Shown in pieces: positions 1-5,912 of a stretch of DNA of 7,838 bases; the first letter of the stretch is position 1; each line of letters opens with the position of its first letter. Location: the NCBI GenBank assembly GCA_014729935.1, contig WJJB01000122.1, positions 1 to 7,838 of the forward strand, read 5' to 3'. Position numbers and translations under genes: made by a program. Source of the DNA: Candidatus Bathyarchaeota archaeon. GTDB taxonomy: Archaea > Asgardarchaeota > Lokiarchaeia > Sigyniarchaeales > Sigyniarchaeaceae. Below the pieces are notes generated by a model. It saw nothing but the letters and a program-made list of their open reading frames with translations. It was not told the origin of the DNA and made no database searches.

Positions 1-741
1 GTTCCAAGCGACCCACGCTGTGATGAAAATGCAAAATGCACTATCCAGACCGGTGTTGGGTACAAGCATCTCGGTATTCTCCAATTTCTTTCTTGCGGCA
101 TTGATATTGAAGAATCACAATTCAAGGAAGCCCTCATCTACGGCATGGATGAAAAGAACAGGATCAAGCTGGATTCAAGGGATGCAATCAAGGATTACTT
201 CGGACTTGCCATGAAGCACGAGGTGGGTAATGAATTCATGATGGTATTATGGGAAGAAAGCGGGGGTCACACCTTGAATATCGTGGAACCCGTGGTTGAG
301 GGCGAGCAATTCACGCGTTTCAAATCCGCATTTCCCATCCTTGGAGATAAGTTCCCCGCACCCGCCATCCTGTTATTGTGCGAGCTCGTCTCGAGGAATA
401 TCGATTTGCACGAGTATATCGATAGGTCCATTGATGCCACGAGGGTGAAGATATCCGCCACGGACAAGCAAAAGCAACAGATCATGAAAAAATTGCAAGA
501 ATTCGCGGGTAAATCCCTGTGCATCAACGATCTTGAATATAAAATTGAAGAATATAGCGATAATCAAGGAAAAATTGATATCATCGAGTTAAAGAGGGAT
601 GGGGCATTGCTCTTTGCAAGACCAAGCGGGACGGGTAACAGCGTGAGGGTTTACATATTCGGTAATGCGAAAACCCATGTAGAAGAAGCACGGCAGGTGG
701 CGAGGTTCTTGGAGAGTTTAAATAAGAAATTATCGAATTAA
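1..741 (+). CDS. alpha-D-phosphohexomutase (phosphoglucomutase/phosphomannomutase family), C-terminal part
   Basis: The frame is open from the first base and has no start here, so this is the last 246 residues of a longer protein; the family is usually 450-550 residues. The enzymes are cytoplasmic and move a phosphate between the 1- and 6-positions of hexoses, feeding sugar-nucleotide and glycan synthesis. Visible landmarks are TGVGYKHL (residues 17-24), the sugar-binding loop WEESGGH (84-90) of domain 3, and the phosphate-binding loop RPSGTGNSVRVYIFG (207-221) of domain 4. The N-terminal catalytic-serine domain is outside the window. About 60 residues separate the first two motifs, more than I recall for bacterial relatives, so domain 3 may carry an insertion. 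Substrate (glucose, mannose or glucosamine phosphate) cannot be decided. The stop TAA (739-741) overlaps the stop of the opposing gene. The family call is firm; specificity is open. Confidence 0.88.
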   Translation, partial: VPSDPRCDENAKCTIQTGVGYKHLGILQFLSCGIDIEESQFKEALIYGMDEKNRIKLDSRDAIKDYFGLAMKHEVGNEFMMVLWEESGGHTLNIVEPVVEGEQFTRFKSAFPILGDKFPAPAILLLCELVSRNIDLHEYIDRSIDATRVKISATDKQKQQIMKKLQEFAGKSLCINDLEYKIEEYSDNQGKIDIIELKRDGALLFARPSGTGNSVRVYIFGNAKTHVEEARQVARFLESLNKKLSN

Positions 742-3014
742 TCTTGAATGAGACCTGGAATATCGATGATCTCCTCGCCCTTGTAACGCAATACCCCTTT
801 TTCTTGCATTTTCTTCAATAGTTCGAGAACTTGCTCTTCACTTAAATTCATGGCAGCTGCAAGTGTTTCTTTCTTGAACTCCTGCCGTGGGATGAGAATG
901 GCTTGATTGAAGACATTTATCTCGTCCACTTCGAACTCCATCTGCCTGAAGATGATGATACCCTTTCCACAGTCAAGCTTGATGATTGAGTGGATTAATC
1001 CCATATTTTTAAGAACTTCGAGAGTTGAGATGAATTTTTCTTCGCCTATTTCCATGCCGCCTTCCTTCAATAGAATCACCAGTTTTTCAACCTGCATGAT
1101 TCCACCTGTTTCCAGCTCGTGCTTTTCATATATCGCCAAGATTTTTTCGGTGATTTCCTCAACGATACCCCCTTTCTCTCCTTTGATAACTGAATCGGAA
1201 TCGATCAGGTCTTCCGTGATCACCCTGTCACCTTTCTTATCGAATACGCCAAGCGAGTCATCCGATCGAGAAAAAGTAGCTTCGTGCTCTAGCTCAGCCA
1301 TTGCCCCCATTAAATCATCGATATCAAGTTGCCTTTGTGTTTCATTAAGGGGTTCTGCCTTTAATTGCACATATCTCTTAGGAATGGGTTTTCCGTCCTT
1401 CGTGAGCATTTCACCAGGAGCTGCAATCTCCTTCTTTTCCTGTTTCATGGGGGTTTCGGGTGTAGCAGTAGGTCGAGCGGGTGGAGATGGCGCTACCGGT
1501 ACCGGCGGCTTCGATCCAGGGATAGATTCTTCCATAGGCTCTTGTTGAGGTTTAGGTTTTGGGAGCGATTTAATCGAGACGGGTTTCAGAGGCTTCTTCG
1601 TGAGTGGCTTGGGTAATGATTCTATTTGGGGTAATGATTTCTTCAGGATTGACTCTTTCCCTCCAGTTGGACTTGGCGAGGTTTTCACCTCTCCCTTGGA
1701 TACCTCTGGTTTTGGTTTCAATGGTTTTTCCATAGATCCTGCTAGTGTCACGTCAGGTTGTGAGGGGGTGGAGGGCTTTTTTGGTGGTGTGGGTACCTTC
1801 ACCACGGGTTTACCAGGTTTAACTGGTTTAGTGGGTGACACGGGTGGAGACACGGGCGGTACTGGAGGCGTGGAACCATGCGGTTTACCTTTTACCGCTG
1901 GTTTTGGTTTGGGAGGAACCGATGGGACGGGGGGTGTCACAGGTGGAATCTTTGCGGCAGAACCCTTCACCATAGGTTTAGAGGGAACGGGTGGAACCTT
2001 GACAGTTTTCGATGCTTGCTTCACCTCTTGCTCATCATCCTGCATCTTGAAAAGCTTGGTAGCAAGGGGTGCTCGGCTCTTATCCGTTCCGGAAATCTTT
2101 TTCAAGTCACGGTCGCGATCCTTGTATCCAAGTAATCCCTCGGCAACGAGAATTCCATCCCGGATCTTGATGATATTGGATGCTTGAAGATGCAGGATCA
2201 CCTCGTCAACTTTCTCCTCGCTCCATTTCAACAGGCGCTTGACCTTTTCCCTTGTAATTCTCGTTTCCGTGGTCATGGCATGTAGTAGCATCTTTTCGTT
2301 CATGTTTAGCTTGGCTGCTTCTGGAGTGAAGGCGATGATCGAGATCTGTGGTGTCAAATCAACCACATCCTCTATCTCCTTTGATTTATTGAGTAATTCA
2401 AGCGCGTTCTTGATGTCCTTCTGCTCGAACTCGCGGGGAAGCAACTTGGCAAGCTTGTTTATCTGAAGGATCGCGTGTTTCTTGATGTTGGTGTCTTCTA
2501 TGATCTTTCGGATCTCCTTGGCGATGGTATCCATCCACAAGCCATATCCCATATCCCTGAATAATTCCTCAACCTTGACCATGGGAGTTTCCTCTTCCAT
2601 CTCATCGAATTTTTCGATGGCAGTAAGGAGATCCTGCATGTCCTGCTGGCGCTGCTCCTCACTAACTGGCACCGCCGACCCGTATGATTTCAAGAGTTTC
2701 TTTCCTTCCTTGATCAAGCCTTCTTCCGTTTCCTTGTCCATGGAAAGAAATTTTTCAGCCATGCTGGTGGTAACGCCAACTTGACTGGAAATACGTTTCT
2801 TGGTTTCTTGGATGATCTGCATGGTTTTTTGCTGTTTCTCGATGAATTGGGACTTGTCTTCATCTGCCACGTTCTCGAGGAGCACCTTCAAGGCTTTCTT
2901 GCCATGACGCGCCTTTCGTTCGGCAAACTTGTGCTGGTAATAGTATACATAACCTATCATGGAACCTATATAGCCAAGAAGCACTATGTAAAAGATCAGG
3001 GGTAGATTAAACAT
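738..3014 (-). CDS. membrane-anchored protein with duplicated tandem winged-helix-like modules and a proline-rich linker
   Basis: No named family recognised. An ATG at 3014 gives 758 residues; an in-frame TTG at 3023 would add three. Neither has a clear ribosome site, so the start is uncertain. Numbering here counts from the TTG. Residues 5-28 form one membrane helix followed by a basic stretch (KFAERKARHGKK), predicting that the rest is cytoplasmic. Residues 36-115 are charged and helical, possibly coiled coil. Residues 119-298 and 557-759 are diverged copies of one module: each starts with E-x-QRQ-x-D-x-x-DL, continues with ILQINKLAKLL or IMQVEKLVILL, and ends with SEEKVDEVI... or SEEQVLELL... 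winged-helix-like segments. Residues 341-530 are a Pro/Lys-rich linker with many PPVP and PxxP motifs. Tandem winged helices occur in ESCRT-II subunits and ScpB, but I cannot assign it to either. It lies 44 bp after the CBS gene and is probably cotranscribed with it. Confidence 0.85.
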   Translation of the reverse strand: MFNLPLIFYIVLLGYIGSMIGYVYYYQHKFAERKARHGKKALKVLLENVADEDKSQFIEKQQKTMQIIQETKKRISSQVGVTTSMAEKFLSMDKETEEGLIKEGKKLLKSYGSAVPVSEEQRQQDMQDLLTAIEKFDEMEEETPMVKVEELFRDMGYGLWMDTIAKEIRKIIEDTNIKKHAILQINKLAKLLPREFEQKDIKNALELLNKSKEIEDVVDLTPQISIIAFTPEAAKLNMNEKMLLHAMTTETRITREKVKRLLKWSEEKVDEVILHLQASNIIKIRDGILVAEGLLGYKDRDRDLKKISGTDKSRAPLATKLFKMQDDEQEVKQASKTVKVPPVPSKPMVKGSAAKIPPVTPPVPSVPPKPKPAVKGKPHGSTPPVPPVSPPVSPTKPVKPGKPVVKVPTPPKKPSTPSQPDVTLAGSMEKPLKPKPEVSKGEVKTSPSPTGGKESILKKSLPQIESLPKPLTKKPLKPVSIKSLPKPKPQQEPMEESIPGSKPPVPVAPSPPARPTATPETPMKQEKKEIAAPGEMLTKDGKPIPKRYVQLKAEPLNETQRQLDIDDLMGAMAELEHEATFSRSDDSLGVFDKKGDRVITEDLIDSDSVIKGEKGGIVEEITEKILAIYEKHELETGGIMQVEKLVILLKEGGMEIGEEKFISTLEVLKNMGLIHSIIKLDCGKGIIIFRQMEFEVDEINVFNQAILIPRQEFKKETLAAAMNLSEEQVLELLKKMQEKGVLRYKGEEIIDIPGLIQD
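747..1355 (-). repeat. C-terminal copy of the duplicated tandem winged-helix-like module
   Basis: Protein-level repeat inside the membrane-anchored protein, residues 557-759 counted from the TTG start. It begins with NETQRQLDIDDL, has a helix-rich core starting IMQVEKLVILL, and ends with SEEQVLELLKKMQ and a wing-like strand pair. The order and spacing match the N-terminal copy with few gaps apart from a longer acidic insert near residues 585-620. The copies have diverged strongly, so the duplication is old and is not visible at DNA level. Confidence 0.6.
1434..2003 (-). other. proline/lysine-rich linker-coding segment
   Basis: Residues 341-530 (TTG numbering) are dominated by Pro, Lys, Val and Ser, with repeated PPVP, PxxP and KPKP patterns such as TPPVPPVSPPVSP and KPPVPVAPSPPARP. 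It is predicted disordered and joins the two winged-helix-like modules. PxxP and short polyproline stretches are typical ligands of SH3-like folds and profilins; no PPxY motif was seen. The complementary strand carries long Gly-rich open frames that are by-products of this composition. Confidence 0.75.
2130..2669 (-). repeat. N-terminal copy of the duplicated tandem winged-helix-like module
   Basis: Residues 119-298 (TTG numbering) of the membrane-anchored protein. It opens with SEEQRQQDMQDL, continues with ILQINKLAKLL, a second helical unit ending near AFTPEAAKLNMNEKMLL, and closes with SEEKVDEVILHLQ plus a short wing-like segment ending GLL. Six of eleven residues in the ILQINKLAKLL block are identical in the C-terminal copy. 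The winged-helix call rests on helix-helix-turn-wing spacing read by eye. Confidence 0.6.
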
Positions 3015-3058
3015 GCAAATCAACCATTCGCTTATGCATTGAATACCCGAACGGGGTT

Positions 3059-3484
3059 TTAAGTCTTAACTATATCGTGTTTTTCCTCGAGCACTTCGAG
3101 TATTTTGAGAAGCAAGTTCTTGTGCATGATCATTCCGCGCAAGCCCCCCTTACCATCCACGACGGGGAGTCGCTCAATATCATGTTTTTTTAATATCCTG
3201 AGAATTTCAAGAATGGATGCATCTTCCAAAACGGTGATTACGTTATGTGACATGAGATCTCGAACGATCATGCCTCCCAATGAAAGGGTGTGCCGTGCGA
3301 TCATGATGTCCCGGTGAGTGAGCATCCCGATGACCTTGTCATTGCCCGATGAATCAATAACTGGAAGGCCACCGATACCCTGCTTGAACATCCGGTTCTC
3401 TACATCCACGATTCGTTCGTCATCTTTCGCGGTGATCACGTTGGAAACTAGAATATCCCTTGCCTTGATATCTAATAGATCCAT
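3059..3484 (-). CDS. CBS-domain pair protein
   Basis: A 141-residue protein made almost entirely of two CBS domains (about residues 8-66 and 72-133), the usual Bateman module. Such modules bind adenosyl ligands (AMP, ATP, SAM) and act as energy or nucleotide sensors for a partner. CBS1 has GIGGLPVID and GMLTHRDIM, keeping the Thr and Asp typical of the ribose/phosphate contacts. CBS2 has DIERLPVVD, but its matching segment is GMIMHKNLL, with Met and Asn instead, so the second site may not bind a standard nucleotide. The protein has no fused effector domain. The next gene downstream is the membrane-anchored winged-helix-like protein, so that product is the natural candidate partner. The ATG at 3484 has no evident ribosome site and fits a leaderless or short-leader start. 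Family call is firm; ligand and target unknown. Confidence 0.93.
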   Translation of the reverse strand: MDLLDIKARDILVSNVITAKDDERIVDVENRMFKQGIGGLPVIDSSGNDKVIGMLTHRDIMIARHTLSLGGMIVRDLMSHNVITVLEDASILEILRILKKHDIERLPVVDGKGGLRGMIMHKNLLLKILEVLEEKHDIVKT

Positions 3485-3536
3485 GAGTTGAGGGAATTAT
3501 GGAAGATTCATAACACTTTCTGGCAAGTGAACATGA

Positions 3537-3551
3537 ATCTATACCACTCGT
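3537..3551 (-). promoter_or_regulatory. possible TATA-like element for the CBS gene
   Basis: On the minus strand this reads GAGTGGTATAGATT, a TATA-like core about 55-65 bp before the ATG at 3484. It would place transcription start near 3515 and a leader of roughly 30 bases. The match to the archaeal TATA consensus is weak, and a second weak candidate (GTTATGAAT, minus strand, about 3505-3513) would instead give a leaderless transcript. Confidence 0.25.
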
Positions 3552-3580
3552 AATGGATGGTGATTAATCGAATGGAAGTG

Positions 3581-3590
3581 TAATTTATTA
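3581..3590 (+). promoter_or_regulatory. candidate TATA box for mtd
   Basis: TAATTTATTA is the most A/T-rich block in the divergent region between the CBS gene and mtd. With the usual archaeal spacing of about 26 bases, transcription would begin near 3611-3612, leaving a leader of about 72 bases before the mtd ATG. The block is nearly symmetrical, so it could also serve the minus strand. Confidence 0.4.
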
Positions 3591-3610
3591 GCGATTGTGT
3601 CTTTTTGAGA

Positions 3611-3691
3611 ATGAAATCGATCCCATCAGGGAGTCGTGTTACCCCCGGAAGGAGAGAGATTTACCAAAAGCGAAGTGAATACCATGAGTGA
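3611..3691 (+). other. possible 26-codon leader ORF overlapping the mtd start
   Basis: ATG at 3611 opens a 26-codon frame (MKSIPSGSRV...) that ends with TGA at 3689-3691, overlapping the mtd start in the sequence ATGAGTGA. The ATG coincides with the transcription start predicted from the TATA-like box, so it could be read as a leaderless peptide coupled to mtd. A 26-codon open frame arises by chance fairly often, and no homologue is known to me. Confidence 0.22.
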
Positions 3692-4523
3692 CGAAAAATT
3701 CAAGTTAGGCGTGATTCTCGTTGGCAATATTGGCATGAGTCCATTGCTTGCAATGATCATTGACGAGAGGGCAGATAGAAAGGATCTTGATACAGTCGTA
3801 GCTTCTTCGGGTGCAAAGCTCGGAAAAGAGGAATGCATCAAGACAACCAAGAAAATCATCGATGAGCAACCAGACTTGATTCTCTGGTCAAGTCCAAATG
3901 CGGCTTTACCTGGACCAAAGAAGTCCAGGGACTTGTTACAAGAAACGGGTATTCCCACCATCATCATCTCTGATGCACCTAGCAAAAAAGCGTCAGACGA
4001 GATCAAGGAACGGGGAATGGGTTATTTCGTTATCCCTGCTGATTCCATGATCGGAGCCAGGCGGGAATTTCTCGACCCAACCGAAATGGTCTCATTCAAT
4101 GCAGATTTACTAAAAGTGCTTGCATTCACGGGCATCGTGAAACTGGTTGTTACCGAGATTGAAAAGGTTATCACTGCAATCAAGCAAGGAAGTACACCGG
4201 AATTACCAACGATTCTCGTTAAGAAGGAAAATGCCCTTGATGCGGCAGAGTACCGGAATCCTTATGCCATGGCAAAAGCAATGGCAGCACACGAAATCTC
4301 AGTAGCCGTGTCAAAATTAAACACTGAGGGTTGCTTCAAGACAAAGGGAAGGGAAAATTACATGCCCATCATCACGGCAGCACACGAAATGATGCGCATT
4401 GCTGCCTTCCTTTGTGACGAGGCAAGGGAGATAGAAAAAGGTACTGGCTTGGTTCATCGAGCACCTCATTACAAAGATGGGCATGTCATGACAAAGACAG
4501 GATTCCTAGATAAGCCTGAATGA
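3684..4523 (+). CDS. mtd: F420-dependent methylenetetrahydromethanopterin dehydrogenase
   Basis: A 279-residue cytoplasmic enzyme that reversibly interconverts methenyl- and methylene-tetrahydromethanopterin using coenzyme F420. It is a C1-branch step of methanogenesis and of the archaeal Wood-Ljungdahl pathway. It resembles methanogen Mtd along its whole length: GNIGMSP (residues 14-20) near the N-terminus, SPNAALPGPKKSR (70-82), the very typical MIGARREFLDPTEM (122-135) followed by VLAFTG, NPYAMAKAMAAHE (192-204) and a C-terminus ending KPE. The ATG at 3684 was chosen because methanogen Mtd begins at about this point; an in-frame GTG at 3636 would add 16 residues unlike the family. A purine-rich stretch at 3647-3658 looks like a ribosome site but lies about 26 bases upstream, too far for this ATG. 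No other C1 gene is adjacent, and it ends in its own terminator, so it is probably monocistronic. Confidence 0.97.
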   Translation: MSDEKFKLGVILVGNIGMSPLLAMIIDERADRKDLDTVVASSGAKLGKEECIKTTKKIIDEQPDLILWSSPNAALPGPKKSRDLLQETGIPTIIISDAPSKKASDEIKERGMGYFVIPADSMIGARREFLDPTEMVSFNADLLKVLAFTGIVKLVVTEIEKVITAIKQGSTPELPTILVKKENALDAAEYRNPYAMAKAMAAHEISVAVSKLNTEGCFKTKGRENYMPIITAAHEMMRIAAFLCDEAREIEKGTGLVHRAPHYKDGHVMTKTGFLDKPE

Positions 4524-4545
4524 AGGGAAATCACCAGGAACAAAG

Positions 4546-4585
4546 GAAATGCAAAAAGCACTTGCATCTCCCATCTTTTTTTTTT
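4546..4585 (+). terminator. hairpin plus T10 terminator of mtd
   Basis: An inverted repeat (GAAATGCAA at 4546-4554, TTGCATCTC at 4562-4570, one mismatch, 7-base loop) is followed five bases later by ten T residues (4576-4585). It sits 22 bases after the mtd stop. Archaeal termination mainly needs the T tract; the stem may help. Confidence 0.7.
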
Positions 4586-4627
4586 GCCACCGATATGACT
4601 TAAGGTGATCAAAGCGCCAGTAGCTTG

Positions 4628-4651
4628 AAAAACAAGGGAAAAATGGAAAAA
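4628..4651 (-). terminator. triple T5-tract terminator of the toroid gene
   Basis: On the minus strand three T5 runs (complement of 4647-4651, 4639-4643 and 4628-4632) follow the stop codon of the toroid protein within about 30 bases. Clustered short T tracts are the typical archaeal intrinsic terminator. Together with the T10 on the other strand they insulate this convergent junction. Confidence 0.55.
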
Positions 4652-4657
4652 TTCCAG

Positions 4658-5824
4658 TTACAACTGTATTTTATTCTTCCGCTTCACGTAGATCGTGATG
4701 ATAACGACCGCAATCAACACGCTAGCCGTAATCACACCCACGACTATTAATAAATCTTGAGAAAGGAGCCAAGGCACGTCATTATCTAACTCTGGTGTAT
4801 TTGAATTGAAAAGATACAAGCACATGAGTGCATGATACGTCGCTTCCAATGAGGATGAAGCAGTTGGTTCCTCCAAGGACCCCTCCACAAAACCACCATC
4901 ACTGACTTGCTTGTCTAGTATCCAATTTTTCAATGCACTCTCATCTAGCAAGTTAAACTCTAGAGATTCTTGCAGTTTTACTGCAAAATAAGTTGTTGAT
5001 AATAGTGGATCTTCGCTTATCACTGGATCTTTGACACCACCAGCGGGAGACGTGTTATCGGGAAGGAAATCTTGTACGGCATTATTAAAACCAAAGTTCA
5101 AGTAGGCGCTGCTTTCATTTGTAAGAATTTCCTGGTAAATTGATACTGCAAAGCTCGTGGCAACAAGGGATTCCGTAGTCGCATTTGGAGCCCCACCATA
5201 TAGGTTGGAACTCATGCGACATGAATTGACGAAAGTATTAACTTCACCGAGATGCACTTTCGTCAAATTTTCGGTGAGCTCCAAGATCTTCAGGGCGTAA
5301 TAGGTATTGAAAATATCGGCAGTGTTATTTGCCAGTGGATTTGCAGTAAACCCACCATTATCATCCTGGGACTCCAGGACAAAATTCACGAAGCGTGACA
5401 GGTTCACCGTGCTGGTTGCATCAAACATGTCCAGCAATCGTAGGGATTGATAGGTGGCTTTCATGCTATCTTCCGCCCCTTCCGCGTTTTTAAAACCCCC
5501 GTAATCTCCATCGGACTTATTGCGAAGGTTATCAATGAAGTTACGAACGTTAAGTGCCTCGTCATAAGTTTCATTGGTCACCGGGTAATCAAACGTGTCG
5601 ATGAGGGTGATAGCAGCAATTGTCGTATCGATGGTCGCATCTGCAGAAACACCATCGGGATGAGAATAATAGCCTGCTCCCCTATCGGCGAGACAAGAAT
5701 CAACAAAATCAAGTGTTGCCTTCTTGCGCGTGAGCGCGGCACCGGGTGCAATAAAGGAGACGAGCAACAATCCAATAAAGGCAAACAAGGTGAAACACGT
5801 CAGTTCCTTCGTCCTGAATGTCAT
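4658..5824 (-). CDS. secreted, membrane-anchored alpha/alpha-toroid (prenyltransferase/squalene-cyclase-like repeat) protein
   Basis: A 388-residue protein with an N-terminal signal peptide (about residues 8-30, small residues PGAA at the probable cut), a large ectodomain, and a C-terminal membrane helix (357-379) followed by KRKNK. This predicts a cell-surface domain with a short cytoplasmic tail. The ectodomain has six similar units of about 50 residues beginning near 51, 106, 154, 206, 260 and 308. Most have a GGF/YGG-type turn and then an (S/T)-x-A-x-x-x-L helix, as in toroids of prenyltransferases, terpene cyclases and complement-like proteins. No DxDD cyclase motif or CGEQ thioester is present and prenyltransferase zinc ligands are not evident, so an enzymatic role is doubtful; binding or a structural role is more likely. 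Eight N-x-S/T sequons (N84, 102, 141, 166, 186, 214, 236, 257) all lie in the ectodomain. It follows the actin gene by 88 bp. Confidence 0.85.
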   Translation of the reverse strand: MTFRTKELTCFTLFAFIGLLLVSFIAPGAALTRKKATLDFVDSCLADRGAGYYSHPDGVSADATIDTTIAAITLIDTFDYPVTNETYDEALNVRNFIDNLRNKSDGDYGGFKNAEGAEDSMKATYQSLRLLDMFDATSTVNLSRFVNFVLESQDDNGGFTANPLANNTADIFNTYYALKILELTENLTKVHLGEVNTFVNSCRMSSNLYGGAPNATTESLVATSFAVSIYQEILTNESSAYLNFGFNNAVQDFLPDNTSPAGGVKDPVISEDPLLSTTYFAVKLQESLEFNLLDESALKNWILDKQVSDGGFVEGSLEEPTASSSLEATYHALMCLYLFNSNTPELDNDVPWLLSQDLLIVVGVITASVLIAVVIITIYVKRKNKIQL

Positions 5825-5912
5825 GGCCTACCAAACTCGATTATGGATGAATTGATGTGCAAGTTAATCAAAGCTAGGTTGCATCCAATATGAGGTTTTT
5901 TGGTGCGACCGC

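Noticed and set aside
797..830. T-rich stretch on plus after the phosphohexomutase stop
   Set aside because: Only a T5 and a T4 inside the opposing gene's coding sequence, explained by Lys codons on the minus strand; too weak to call a terminator.
907..2187. Long plus-strand open frames (for example 907-1548 and 1600-2187), some Gly-rich
   Set aside because: They are antisense to the Pro/Lys-rich gene; the composition of that gene removes stops on the opposite strand. No recognisable motif, and the minus-strand gene has membrane helix and duplicated modules.
3636..3683. Upstream GTG start for mtd adding 16 residues
   Set aside because: The extra residues have no counterpart in methanogen Mtd, while ATG 3684 matches the family N-terminus.
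3626..4006. Minus-strand 126-residue open frame opposite mtd
   Set aside because: Lies wholly over a clearly homologous mtd and shows no family features.
5447..5893. Plus-strand 148-residue open frame opposite the toroid gene
   Set aside because: Antisense shadow; the minus frame has signal peptide, six repeats and membrane anchor.
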